64,000 nucleotides of DNA from Phaeodactylum tricornutum CCAP 1055/1 (lineage: Eukaryota; Bacillariophyta; Bacillariophyceae; Surirellales; Neidiaceae). The stretch spans positions 310,001 to 374,000 of the forward strand of contig NC_011677.1 in assembly GCF_000150955.2 (NCBI RefSeq), written 5' to 3'. Positions within the stretch are counted from its first letter, which is position 1. Each line of letters starts with the position of its first letter. A program made the position numbers and the translations under genes. Below, piece after piece: positions 31,951-42,717 of this stretch. The notes under the pieces are model-generated. The model saw only the letters and a program-made list of their open reading frames with translations. It did not search any database and was not told the origin of the DNA.

Positions 31951-33091
31951 GTTGACTCTAGATAAGGTATTGATTGGTATTAAGTTGTATTGCTGGTCCA
32001 ATAATTACGCCACCAAATTCACGAGTGGTTCGACCAACCGTGTTGTGTGTGTGTGTGCGTGTATTGACGTAGGGTGCGTAACGGCGATGTCTCCTGTAAC
32101 ATAACAAGCAGTCGGGAACGAATCAGTTTGGGTACGACTATGGCTAAATATATCGCAACGCACAAGGGACCCCGTAAAGTCCGAGGAATCGCGGTGCCGG
32201 CGGTTATCTTCCTCGACGACCTTCGAGTACCGCTACACCAATAGAATTCACTGTCGTTCCAACGCTTGGACTGCTGACTTCGAACGATACCAACAGGACA
32301 GAAAATGAAAGGGTTTCGTTACAATAGAAGATAAAGATACTCACACACTGTTCACCACGGACAAGGAAACGAACCGAGGGCCCAACACCCCGCGAACCCA
32401 ACGAATGGGGATGGGGGGGGATCGTGAGAGTTGGGAACCCCGTGGTGGAAACGAGCGAGGCCTGTGCGCGGGGGAGAGAGACTCGACGTGTTGGTTCCGC
32501 GTGTGGGTTTGGTTACAAGAGATAGTGCCGTGCCGTGCCGTGCTCGCCTTTCCTGCTTCCGTTCAATCCCGTGCGGCTTGAGTCACGGAGTCCACACGCC
32601 AGTGACCGCAAATTCGGGTTCGCACGAACGGAATTACCAGTACCTACCTACCTTTTCAGTGAGTGATCGTTTGGCGGTAACAGCGGTAGAAACAATTAGA
32701 TAAGTGAGAAAATGTCGTAGGTAGGCAAAGCCCTATTATTAGCTAATTTGCTAAAGAAGCTGAATGGATGCAAATCTAACCCCATCCTTATTCAACACTC
32801 ACCAAAACGACAAAGCATGTACGTCATTGTCACCGTCTGTTGCCCTCCCCCTCCCTCAGCCCGTCTCCCCTGCCCCATAACACATTCACTTCTAACTACT
32901 GCTTTCACAAACAAACATACACACATCCACATTTTCTTTGGCCCATCACACCGATCCTTCTTCCGTCGCTGCGCTCCAAGGCCAGGAGTACGCGCGTACC
33001 GGACGTTCCCTTTCGTCCAAGCCGAAAAAAAATCGTTGGCAAGGAGTGCATTCAGGTCGCCCCTAACGCCCCATACTCCCCTCTCCGAATC
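31951..33091. promoter_or_regulatory. Divergent intergenic region between RINGv-FHA and ArgRS genes
   Basis: About 1.1 kb with both promoters presumably inside. Visible simple sequence: a GT run near 32040-32060, a G run at 32407-32420 and a short GTGCC tandem at 32525-32545. I see no further gene. Confidence 0.4.
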
Positions 33092-35281
33092 ATGTTCCGT
33101 TCCTCGGCAACCGTCACGGCCACTACGTTGTACTGTTTCCTTTGGTGCCGAGTGGGGCGTCGCGTGCCCACGACGACGGCCTGGACCCATCTACGTCCAC
33201 ACCTTCGACCCATCCACAGCAGCCACTCGATCGCGCATCGTGTCCAGAGACGCACCACCATAGCCACACGACATCTCTCCACCTCCCGGGAAGCACCCGC
33301 GGCGCCGGCGTCCCTCCAAGGCATTGATTGGCTACAGGACGCCGTCGTCCAAGTCTTGAACGAACTATACGATCCCCAACAAGTCGCTAAAGGAAACGTA
33401 CTCGCCAAATTAGACAAGAAAAAAAAGAAGAAAAAGAAACCCAACGGCGTGGACGACACCAACGATGTTCCGGACGACCCCAAACTGTCCGACGCCGACC
33501 GACAAACCTTGATCGACCAAGCCGTAGCGGCAGCCCGACCCTTTGCAAAACAGGATGCCATGGTGACACCCGCCACCAAGACGGAATTCGGAGACTACCA
33601 AGTCAATGCCGCCATGGGCTTGGCCAAAGCACTCAACCTCAGTCCCCGCGAATGCGCCGCACAAATCGTCAAAGCCCTGCAACCCAAAATTCAATCGTTC
33701 ATGGAAGAGCCGGAAATTGCCGGCCCGGGATTCGTCAATTTGCGCTTTCGAACATCGTACTTGACGCAGGCCGTCTCGAGCATGGCTGGGGACGCTCAAG
33801 GGCGTTTGGCGGTTCCCCGCACGGCGCAAACACAAAAAATTGTCGTCGACTTTTCGTCCCCCAACATTGCCAAAGAAATGCACGTGGGCCATTTGCGATC
33901 CACCATTATTGGTGATACCCTGTGCAACGTCCTTGAGTTCGCTGGACACGAAGTGACCAGACTTAATCACGTCGGCGATTGGGGAACACAGTTTGGTATG
34001 CTGGTTGAGCATTTGCGGGACGAGTATCCGGCAGCGCTGCGATCAGACACCGCCGACGATGTGGATCTGGGAGACTTGGTGCAACTTTACAAGGCAGCCA
34101 AGAAACGTTTCGACGAAGACGATGAATTCAAGACGCGAGCACGCGAAGGGGTCGTGAAGCTGCAAGCGGGAAACGAAGAGGAGCTGGCCGCCTGGGAGTC
34201 CTTGTGCGCAGCGAGTCGCAAGGAATATCAAAAGATTTACGATCGCCTACAAATTGAAGGCCTGGTTGAGCGAGGCGAGTCGTTTTACAATCCGTTTCTG
34301 AAGGACGTCGTCGACGAACTTGTCGAAAAGGGTTTGGCCGTCGAGAGTGACGGAGCCTTAGTGGTATATCTGGAAGGATACACCAATCGTGACGGTTCTC
34401 CGTTGCCCATGATTGTGCGCAAATCCGATGGTGGCTTTAATTACGCAACCACCGATCTGGCGGCCATGCGACACCGTACGTTGATGCCCCGAGCAGAGTC
34501 GGGAGAAAGAGCAGACCGGGTCCTCTACGTCACGGATGCGGGACAGGCACAACATTTCGAAATGGTGTTTGAAGCCGGAAAAGTTGCCGGATTCTGTAGG
34601 GAGGGTGCTTCCCTGGAACATGTACCCTTTGGCCTAGTCCAAGGGGAAGATGGCAAGAAATTTGCCACCAGGTCCGGTGAGACTGTCAAGCTAAAGGATC
34701 TTCTGGACGAAGCTGTCCGGATTTCTGGTGCGGATTTGAAGAAGCGCAACGAAAACGTCGATCAGGAATTCCTGGACCGTGTGGACAATGTCGCGCGTAT
34801 TGTAGGTATCGGTGCTGTGAAATATGCCGATCTTTCCATGAATCGCGAGTCGAATTACCGCTTCAGCTACGATCGCATGCTGAGTCTGAACGGGAACACT
34901 GCCCCATACATGCTCTACGCCTACGCCCGTGTATGTGGTATCATCCGCAAGGCCAGTGGGCAAGAAGGAACCGGGGCCATTGATTGGCCAAAGGCTTCCG
35001 AAATAATGATCACGCACGAGTCTGAGTTGGAGTTAATACGGAATCTAGTCAAGTTACCCGACGTGTTGAACGAAGTTGAACGAGAACTGTATCCAAACAG
35101 AATGTGTGACTATCTTTTCGAGACGTCACAAAAGTTTAATCAATTTTACGAGAGTTGCTCGGTCAACAAAGCGGAAAGCGAAGAGATCAAAGCAAGTCGT
35201 CTTTCCCTGTGTACAGCAACTGCGGGCACTATTCGCTTACTTTTGACTTTGCTCGGCATCGAAACATTGGAAAAAATGTAG
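33092..35281 (+). CDS. Arginyl-tRNA synthetase, organelle- or dual-targeted
   Basis: 729 residues, one exon. It charges tRNA-Arg with arginine. A basic, Ser/Thr-rich leader of about 65 residues (MFRSSATVTATTLYCF..) looks like a mitochondrial presequence; no clear signal peptide with A/F motif is seen, so plastid import is less likely. The Arg-tRNA-synt-N domain starts near residue 75 and is interrupted by a run of nine or so lysines (about 110). Class I signatures follow: HVGHLRS (HIGH box) near 264 and KKFATRSGE in the place of the KMSKS loop near 522, which is usual for ArgRS. The C-terminal anticodon-binding DALR region closes with a terminal Met. No other ArgRS lies in the window, so whether it also serves the cytosol is unknown. 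Confidence 0.93.
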   Translation: MFRSSATVTATTLYCFLWCRVGRRVPTTTAWTHLRPHLRPIHSSHSIAHRVQRRTTIATRHLSTSREAPAAPASLQGIDWLQDAVVQVLNELYDPQQVAKGNVLAKLDKKKKKKKKPNGVDDTNDVPDDPKLSDADRQTLIDQAVAAARPFAKQDAMVTPATKTEFGDYQVNAAMGLAKALNLSPRECAAQIVKALQPKIQSFMEEPEIAGPGFVNLRFRTSYLTQAVSSMAGDAQGRLAVPRTAQTQKIVVDFSSPNIAKEMHVGHLRSTIIGDTLCNVLEFAGHEVTRLNHVGDWGTQFGMLVEHLRDEYPAALRSDTADDVDLGDLVQLYKAAKKRFDEDDEFKTRAREGVVKLQAGNEEELAAWESLCAASRKEYQKIYDRLQIEGLVERGESFYNPFLKDVVDELVEKGLAVESDGALVVYLEGYTNRDGSPLPMIVRKSDGGFNYATTDLAAMRHRTLMPRAESGERADRVLYVTDAGQAQHFEMVFEAGKVAGFCREGASLEHVPFGLVQGEDGKKFATRSGETVKLKDLLDEAVRISGADLKKRNENVDQEFLDRVDNVARIVGIGAVKYADLSMNRESNYRFSYDRMLSLNGNTAPYMLYAYARVCGIIRKASGQEGTGAIDWPKASEIMITHESELELIRNLVKLPDVLNEVERELYPNRMCDYLFETSQKFNQFYESCSVNKAESEEIKASRLSLCTATAGTIRLLLTLLGIETLEKM

Positions 35282-35316
35282 AAATACACTTAAGAGTGGG
35301 AACTCTGTCTTAGTCG

Positions 35317-36186
35317 CTATGCTTCAGTCTCTGTCTTTGTCTTCTTTTTCTTCATCCACTGCTCCAGAGAATAGTCGCTACGACCAGAGTTCAAAAGTGT
35401 GGCTGACAACCAGTCTATGGTATCCTCATCGACAATCTCGTCAAAGCGCTGAGTGGGATTTACTACGATCATGCCAGATCCTTGCAAACCTTCTTTGTCT
35501 ACAGTGAGCCACGCTTGGTAAATGCCAAGTTTAGCCTTTTTCTTGGCCATGTCCTTGATGGACTTGGCGTAGCCATAGCGCCATCGCGATTTTTGTATCA
35601 TCGGATACCACAGCAAAATAGTGCAGTAAGGATCTCGGTCAAGAATACGCTCCGTCAAGACCTTGGCTCGGTAGAAGTCTTCTTGATCGAGATACGGTGG
35701 ATCGATCAAAATGACTTTATGACGATCGTCATCGTTGGGAACAAGAAATTCAACGGCATCGGCTTCAAATACGTCAGCCTGCCAAAACAGAGCTCCATCC
35801 TTCAAGCCCTCCACATCTTCGACATACAAGTCCACTAAACGGTGTTCGTCTTGCTCCCTCAAAAGCTTGGCCCCTAGCATAGGGGAACCAGGATAGAACT
35901 GCATGTACTCGTCCGCCTCTTGAATAGCGTTGACGTAATCATGGACGGCTGGCGGGGCCGTCTGGTCCAGATTTTGAACGACCCTCGCCACGCCTCTTTC
36001 AAAATCCCCGCTGGTTTGCTTACTCAAGTCGTACAGGCCCTCACCGGCGTGACAATCTACCAAAATGATGCCGTTCTCGTGGACATTCAGCTGCTCTTGT
36101 ACACACGCCCGGAATACAACATGTTTGAGAACATCGCAGTGGTTACCTGCGTGCTTGAGGTGCTGATATTCTTCGGGTTTGGACAT
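35317..36186 (-). CDS. RlmJ-like rRNA adenine-N6 methyltransferase
   Basis: 289 residues, one exon, near the 280 of Escherichia coli RlmJ, which methylates N6 of A2030 in 23S rRNA. Matching landmarks in order: HAGNHCDVLKHVV (RlmJ has HAGNHADVLKH), DCHAGEGLYDL in the AdoMet-binding loop, FYPGSPM, LREQDEHRLVDLY, the catalytic box DPPYLDQEDF (DPPY), LLWYPM and GSGMIVVNP. The family is mainly bacterial, so an origin by transfer or from an organelle ancestor is likely. There is no obvious targeting peptide in the model; the ATG at 36186 is the first in frame. Ends 36 bp from the ArgRS stop, convergent. Confidence 0.88.
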   Translation of the reverse strand: MSKPEEYQHLKHAGNHCDVLKHVVFRACVQEQLNVHENGIILVDCHAGEGLYDLSKQTSGDFERGVARVVQNLDQTAPPAVHDYVNAIQEADEYMQFYPGSPMLGAKLLREQDEHRLVDLYVEDVEGLKDGALFWQADVFEADAVEFLVPNDDDRHKVILIDPPYLDQEDFYRAKVLTERILDRDPYCTILLWYPMIQKSRWRYGYAKSIKDMAKKKAKLGIYQAWLTVDKEGLQGSGMIVVNPTQRFDEIVDEDTIDWLSATLLNSGRSDYSLEQWMKKKKTKTETEA

Positions 36187-36800
36187 GCTGTTTTTTTGCC
36201 GCTTCAGTACGCAGTTTTTTGATTAACCGTAAATTCGTATCCGGCGTTGCTCTGAATATGTTGGATGTTTGCAATAACCAGCGCTTCACAATCCAGCAAC
36301 TGCAATCTATACTGTGAACACCAAAGGAAATGGAACGAAACGATGAAAAAGTGCCCCTGGAGACTTTCTTGACACGGGTCATTCGAGACACATTTCTCGT
36401 GCCAATCGATCAAAAGGAGTTACAGTTTCATTAACTGTGATATAACGGCGGCGACATGCTTGTTCTTGGGGAACGGGGATCCCGTTCGGTCCGCAGTCGT
36501 CCCTCGCTTTTTCGTTCGGGATAGGGTTAGCTTGATTCAGGATTCATATTTTACCGGGACTCCGTCGCGCACCGTTCGACGACGCAGTTTGCCTTCGAAC
36601 TCTTTTCTGTCTGTCAGCAGCAGCCCTCGACGAGAGACGACGACGCCCGTCGGGTGCCGTCAGACATTGGGCACCGCACCACGGTTGCGCTCGTTCGGAA
36701 GGCCGTGCGATCCAAACTCCTCAAATATCGTTCGCAGAAACAAACGTGGGAACAAGTCCATCCTTTTCCATTGCCATCTCTCCGCACCCCGAAATAAAGC
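36187..36800. promoter_or_regulatory. Divergent intergenic region between RlmJ-like and REEP genes
   Basis: About 610 bp; presumed promoters of both genes. ACAGTT/AACTGT words at 36421-36440 form a small inverted pair. No gene recognised. Confidence 0.35.
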
Positions 36801-37664
36801 ATGCACGCTCATTTCGAACAAGTAATCCAGAAGGTGGACGCCTTAATGGCAAAATACCCCACCATTACGCAAGCAGGTAGGTCTACTTTCGTTTGGTCAT
36901 TTTCTCAAAGATGGTTGAATTCTGGCACGTAGAAAACCTACTCGTTCCTACGTGAGCAACGGCTATCATCACGATTTCGTAGGAGTGGTTTGTATGCATC
37001 TGTTTTCGATTACCTCTTCAGGATGGCTGTTTGCTGCAAAGATATTTCATAACCCAGGAAATACAGTCAGAGCCGAGACGATGCCATGCAAGGTTACAAT
37101 CGCCCCCCGTACATTTTAGCGTCGACAAGTCGCCGACCTCCACTCCGAATCCTTTTTTCCCAGGTCCAGAACTACCTTTCTCGGCACGAAAGAGCTGTAA
37201 CCGTTCAAGGCGGTGTGACTCACCTCTTCCTTCGAATTATTGCAGATCGACTCCAGCAGCTCGAAACACAAACGGGATATCCTAAGGCCTTGTTTTTTGT
37301 CGTTCTTTCCACGATTCTCACTGGGGTGTTGACCCTGATTGGGGGTGCCAAGCTCTTGGTCGATCTCGTCGGATTCCTGTACCCAGCGTACATGAGTTTC
37401 AAGTCCATGGATGGCGGATCCATTGACGACACTCAGTGGCTCACGTACTGGGTTGTCTTTTCGTTTCTCAATATTTTCGAATCTCTCTTTGCGTTTGTCG
37501 TTAATTTGATTCCTTTCTATTTCTGGATTAAGATTGCTATGGTGATTTGGATGTGGCATCCCAACACACACGGGGCGCAGACAATTTACCAACAAGGACT
37601 GCGACCCTTACTTGTGCCGTATATGGACGCGGTTGGCGGAAAGAGTAACAAAAAATCGGAATAG
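36801..37664 (+). CDS. REEP/DP1/HVA22 (TB2) family protein, three exons
   Basis: Proposed join(36801..36876, 37022..37092, 37164..37664), 215 residues. The last exon is certain: two paired hydrophobic stretches (ALFFVVLSTILTGVLTLIGG and LNIFESLFAFVVNLIPFYFW), YPAYMSFKSMDG, QWLTYWVVFSFLNIFE and LPHTHGAQ-like HPNTHGAQTIYQQGLRP, the family signature. These hairpin proteins bend tubular endoplasmic reticulum and act in trafficking. The first two exons are inferred from splice signals (donors GTAGGT and GTTACA, acceptors TTCAG and CCCAG) that keep the frame; the second donor is weak. An alternative starts at the ATG at 37086 and reads through, which would add an unrelated leader. Confidence 0.78.
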
Positions 37665-38256
37665 TCGCGAAGCAGGAACTCAAAATGGAAAATACCGAGT
37701 CTCTTTTCTATAGATCTTTACTTGAGATTATCTGTTATTCCGCAAGATCAGTTCTTTTGGTATTTACAGTGAAGAGTGTAATTCTTGTCTGTATCGAAGT
37801 TTTTCGCTCTTCATCCCACTCTGCAGGTCACATAGACATGGGCGTTGATCGCACATCGCTCATCGTTGAAACATAGAAATGTGAACAAGTAGTACGTCTT
37901 ACATCGATAATCTGATTCATGATATGGTACCTGCCAAGAGAGAAACTTGCTCGCGATATTATGACTTTTTAAAGACAAGCAATTGAATACCCAGTGCGAC
38001 TCTAGCCCGCACAACCTGTAAACTGTAAATCCCATTCTCCATACTCGATAAGCGTCTGGACATCTGCAGGTGCCTGCACGTCGCCAACCAACCACCCAAC
38101 CCTAACTCGAAAATTCATTTCTACCTGACTGTGACTGTGAACAAGTCGAAGCAGAAACCGGAACTTGCCAGTCGGTACTCAAAGCCGGAAACCATTCAGC
38201 ACCGTCCTCACAATTTCCTCGACGGTCGTCTGGGAGCACGGACTGGGGGCGGAAGT
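37665..38256. promoter_or_regulatory. Intergenic region upstream of the DNAJC21-like gene
   Basis: About 590 bp between two plus-strand genes, presumably terminator of one and promoter of the next. TTTACAGTGAAG (37766) and AAACTGTAAATCC (38024) resemble the TTTACAGTTAG word seen in other gaps. The open frame continues upstream of the chosen start without an ATG. Confidence 0.35.
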
Positions 38257-39624
38257 ATGGCGAGTGGCAGTAAAAGTAGCATTGTGTGTCACTACGAGGT
38301 GCTCGGGATTGATCAAAATGCCGACTTTGAAACGATCAAAAAATCTCACCGAAAACTCGCTCTCAAGCTGCACCCCGACAAGAATCTGAACGATGAAACG
38401 ACTGCCGAAAAGTTTCGGATCGTTCAGCAAGCTTACGAGTGTTTGTCCGATCCGGCAGAGCGCAAATGGTACGACAAGCATCGTGACGCTATTTTAAAGG
38501 GGTGGTCTGCCGCATCGGGATCCGATGACGTGCATATCGTATTCGATGTTGTGCCGTTCATGTACGCAGGATGCTACAAGGGTTATTCCGATAAGGATGG
38601 CGATTTTTTCGATGTATATGGAACGGCGTTCCAACAAATACTCGATGGAGAACTCGCCGCCGTAGCTGAAGCTGAAAATGATCATGTATTCGTCTCGTCT
38701 CTCCCGCGAGACTTTGGAACGTTGAGGAGCTCCTGGGGTGACGTGAGCGCTTTCTATCAGAGCTGGGAATCCTTTACGAGCTCGTTGAGCTTTGCTTGGG
38801 CGGATCCCTACGGGCCCTTCGACGTTAAGGAAGCGCCAAGTCGATGGGTTCGTCGTAAAATGGAAGAAGGAAACAAGAAAGCCCGCAAAGCGGCAAAGAG
38901 GGAAAGGAATGAAGACATTTTAGCTCTCGTGAGTTTCGTCAAGAAGCGAGACCCCCGGGTGAAAGCCAGAAAGGAGCAAATCGAAAGAGAAAAGGCTGCT
39001 AAAGAAAACCAGAAAAAGGAAGAAGCCTCCCGAAAGAAAGAAGAAGCCCGGGAACTGCGAGACCAGTGGCGACAAGAAGCCGAGGATGCCATGGCCGAGG
39101 CCGAGCAAATGGATCGGTTAGCTGGACGAGTAAGATTGGCTGATTTAGAAGACGACTACGACTACGGCGGCAGCAAGAAAGGAAAAAAGAAGAAAGGGAA
39201 GCAAAAGGGCGGGAAAGAAAAAGAAGGCTCATATAATGAGAAATGCGGCAAAAAGCGGGACACAGACGACGAAGTCGAGAACTTGGGCTCAAATTTAGAG
39301 ACCACGTTGAAAGTTGATGGGGAAATAGACAATCACGCTCCCCTCGACGAAGATCAAGGAATTGACAGTGAATGCGAAGGCATAGAACATTTCATAAAAG
39401 AAGATGACCTTGACAAACTTAGAGGTGAAAGTGAGAGCGACATTGATAGCGAGAGCGAAAGTGAGGACGAACCAGACTTTTGGCGGTGCGAGTGCTGCAG
39501 AAAGGATTTTCAGAGCGAAGCCCAGATGCAAAATCATATGAGAAGCAAAAAGCATAAAGAAGCTTACAAGAAGTATGAAATGAGACTAGCCAAGCTGGGT
39601 CAAGAGCTCTTTGATGAATTGTAA
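38257..39624 (+). CDS. DNAJC21/Jjj1-like co-chaperone
   Basis: 455 residues, one exon. A J-domain covers residues about 11-78, with HPD at 39-41 to stimulate Hsp70. Then come a conserved middle region typical of Jjj1 (YSDKDGDFFDVYG, FYQSWESF, ...WAD), a long charged Lys/Glu coiled-coil stretch (about 225-330), an acidic Ser/Glu region and, near residue 408-432, a C2H2 finger of the U1 type (CECCRKDF...H..SKKH). Yeast Jjj1 works with Ssa in cytosolic 60S ribosome maturation; the same is likely here. Animal and yeast proteins have one or two fingers; I see one. The frame upstream of 38257 is open but lacks an ATG. Confidence 0.88.
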   Translation: MASGSKSSIVCHYEVLGIDQNADFETIKKSHRKLALKLHPDKNLNDETTAEKFRIVQQAYECLSDPAERKWYDKHRDAILKGWSAASGSDDVHIVFDVVPFMYAGCYKGYSDKDGDFFDVYGTAFQQILDGELAAVAEAENDHVFVSSLPRDFGTLRSSWGDVSAFYQSWESFTSSLSFAWADPYGPFDVKEAPSRWVRRKMEEGNKKARKAAKRERNEDILALVSFVKKRDPRVKARKEQIEREKAAKENQKKEEASRKKEEARELRDQWRQEAEDAMAEAEQMDRLAGRVRLADLEDDYDYGGSKKGKKKKGKQKGGKEKEGSYNEKCGKKRDTDDEVENLGSNLETTLKVDGEIDNHAPLDEDQGIDSECEGIEHFIKEDDLDKLRGESESDIDSESESEDEPDFWRCECCRKDFQSEAQMQNHMRSKKHKEAYKKYEMRLAKLGQELFDEL

Positions 39625-39643
39625 AATGGAAACACATGCTAAT

Positions 39644-42001
39644 TTATTGCTCTCGCTGGTCTCCGCTTGTCCCACAGCAAGCCTTGGAAAGTTTGCTCGC
39701 CTGGTTCGTTTCTGCAGGAAGATCAATTGCTGGATTGCCATCGAAGAAATTTTCAGGTTTAAGGCTAAACCCGGTTATTTCGCACGGCATCACCTAAGAA
39801 AGAGAAAATGTAAGTCGACAAAGTCTTGTCAGCACCCTGAAACATTGATTCCATTATACACGTACCGGAAAGTCTTCCACTCGCGGAAGGTGGCAAACAC
39901 CGAAAGCATGCCATAGTACGATATCTTCTTCAGCCACGTTGCGGTTGCCGGCCGTCCAATCTGGAAGTCCAACCGATCCGTCTCCTTGCGGTGTGTACTC
40001 GCCAGACGGGTAGCGTTCGTCATCCGCATGGGGCGTTACCCAAAGATGCGCCTGTGCAAAGGCGCCTTTCTTTGCCACAGCCGATGACGGGTCTACTAGC
40101 ATTATTGGGTGCGCTGGTCCGCGAGTAAAAGGAACCAATTTGTAGGCCGTAGGTTTTCCAGTGATACGATTTGTGACTCCAGAAGAATTCGAAACTTTCC
40201 AAACTCTTGCTTTATTGGAATCCGCAGTTCGTACAGCGGCCTTTTCTGTCTCCAGTTTGTTCTCTACTGCCATAAACGCATTACCATATGGATTTTTCTT
40301 CGGATGAAGAGGCTGTGCCACTACGTCGATTTCGGAGACCGAGTTCTTTTGCCCGTCGACTGCCATGTCCAGCCGGGCGCAAAACATGTGCTGATGCACT
40401 TGAGAATTCACACCAGGAGATACCATCACTCCGTGTGTCGGCAAGCCGTCTTCTTCCATGGATGGTAGATTGGTTGATAACTCGCCTGATAGCTTAATTT
40501 CGAAATCGATCATACCATCCTGTTTGAACCTCCAATAGAACAAATACTCGTAATTGACTACCGTTGCAATCGAGCTAATGACCAATTCACGAGACCGACG
40601 CGATTCACTATGTCCATTCCGATACTCGACATGCTTCCACAATATACCTTGGTCTTCCTCATGCATGCAAATCGCCTTTTTCTTCACATAGGGCGTTCCA
40701 GACGAATCTGGCAGCACGGCGTCAAAGTAATGAATGTGTCCAAGACAATCACACCCCAATTCGAGAGAGTTCGCACAATATCCTAATCCGTAGTCACCAA
40801 CATCAAAAGCACACTTTCGGTGATGAGGCGGATAAGGATCACCGTACGGAACGGCCATTTCGACGAGTGACGCGCGATGCAAAATCGGACGTCCTGCGTA
40901 GCGAACGTCATGCAGAACCAAGCCTTCGCGGTAGTTGAATCCCACTCGAAAAGACCACTTCTGCCAGGTTACCAAATTTCCCGTTACTTCAAATGATGGA
41001 CCATCCGGTTGGACGACGTCAAGTGCCTTCAACAGGTCTAGACGCCAAGTCGTCTCCAAGTATGAGTTTGTCCGCAGCAAATCACGATGATAGTTCACCG
41101 ACTCTGTAGGAATTTTAGGTGGCGGACGATCCATACCACCAATATGCACCACCTGCCGGGCATTTAAATCAACAACAGGTAGAATGTCGATAGGATGAGC
41201 GTAATGATTGTCTTCTAGAGCTTGACCATATTGACGATGGTACAAAAAGGTTTGCACAAGCCGTGCAGGAACTTCGCTCCCCTTGTTCCACTTCGTCAAA
41301 GCCCAGTCTTCCTCTGAAGCCATATTCACGCTCCATGGATCGCATGCCACACGGGTAATATCGTCAATATTGTACCGCTCCTTCAAGACAGCAGCGACTT
41401 CTGGAGAATTCTGCACGATTGATTCCGCCAGCTCGCAATCGTCTGGTGTGAACATGGGCTGCGTGCCATTGGGCAATATTTTAGCATCGGCTATCTTGGG
41501 CTCATTCTCATTGGAAAGGTCGACAATGAACTCCGTGGCGCGGCCGGTTACCGGATTCAACGTCACCACCTCCGCTTGGCGCGGAAATAGTGAGGCACCA
41601 GACTCCAATCTTTGCAAAAGCTGCTTCTTCGGGGGCTCTTTTAAAGAGACGGCAACGAAACGAAGCTTCTCCGATTTGACATCGTCATTTGCAGCAACTC
41701 CGACGTATGCACGAACAGCCCCAGACGCAGTAGTGATTTCGGTAGCAGTCAGTGGATCTAAGGGATGCAGTTGGGTTACAGATGTGGTGGACCCAAACCA
41801 TCGTTGGCCTTTTTTTCGGGAGACGAGGGGGATACTCCCAAGCGAGACGGGTATGCTACGGCGCGAGACGTACAAATCAAGGGTTTTCTCATTTCGTTTT
41901 TGCGAAGCAAGGCTTTGTATGAGAAGACCCGTTCGCTTCCCAACCGAGGGTCTTCGGGACTCTCTGGCAAAGAATCGGCCTATTGCCACTTCCAAAGTCA
42001 T
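39644..42001 (-). CDS. Copper amine oxidase, two exons
   Basis: Model complement(join(39644..39793, 39866..42001)), 761 residues. It oxidises primary amines to aldehydes with release of ammonia and hydrogen peroxide, using copper and a topaquinone made from its own tyrosine. The topaquinone box is NYEY at about residue 483; the base Asp is in FDVGDYGLGYC at about 400; copper His come from HQHMFCARLDM and HAFGVCHLPRVEDFP. The 72-nt intron follows EDFP, and the last exon restores the expected tail VMPCEITGFSLKPENFFDGNPAIDLP. The N-terminal 70 residues are basic and without a clear signal peptide; no terminal SKL is seen, so location is open. Its stop lies 20 bp from the DNAJC21-like stop. Confidence 0.93.
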
Positions 42002-42717
42002 GGTCCGACAGCCAGTACAGCGAATGCTCTCTTCTTTATTTCAGGATGGCTTTTCTTTGCCGGTGCAAGCACTGCCCCATAGAAAAGAGCACAGAATGTG
42101 CTTTCCAAAGCTTACATTAGATATTGCTGTTCTTGGTATCTCTGTCCGTATCATATCCTCTCTGTATTCATCTTCCCAAAGAACCGAAGGAAGTAGTATA
42201 GGTAGTAGATGTTGATGTGATACAGCATTTATAGTCAAAAGAACAAAGCTATTCAAATGTACAGTTTAAATTCAAATTACCTGTCCCGCTCATTCTATGC
42301 TATTGATCATTTGTTTTGTCGCTCTCTATAATTCGGACGAACTTTTCATTGACTCTTTCGTGTCCATCTAAGAAACGAAAGCGGTGCAGCTGGCATCGTT
42401 CTTTGTAGGTTAGAATTCCTAAGCATTTTCCTGTGCATTGTTGACGTGAGACAATTTCCGTTTGGCGCGAGGGAACCATGAATGAAATTCTAAGTTTCAT
42501 ATGCTAATTTTTTCTATGGTCTCAACTAGAGGTCCTTCTCCGTCTCCTCCACGACTGTCAACCACTCATCTCGAGATAACATACCCCTTTTTTTGCCCTT
42601 CCAACGGCAACCGGAAATAACAGGCCGAAACCAGTATTGACCCGAGCCGCTTCCAGAAGCAAATATTTCGATACAGAAACGAGGCATCAGACACGACGTC
42701 GATTCGACCAAAACGTG
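42002..42717. promoter_or_regulatory. Divergent intergenic region between amine oxidase and 2H protein genes
   Basis: About 715 bp, presumed promoters of both genes. No gene recognised; ATGTACAGTTTAAATTC at 42257 is the only hint of the recurrent ACAGTT word. Confidence 0.35.

Noticed and set aside
36614-36802. Short frames in the gap before the REEP gene
   Set aside because: Lengths expected by chance, no motif, and they overlap the presumed promoter and first exon.
41283-42215. 310-codon plus-strand frame opposite the amine oxidase gene
   Set aside because: Shadow frame: the amine oxidase on the other strand has its catalytic residues in order, and this frame shows no family feature.
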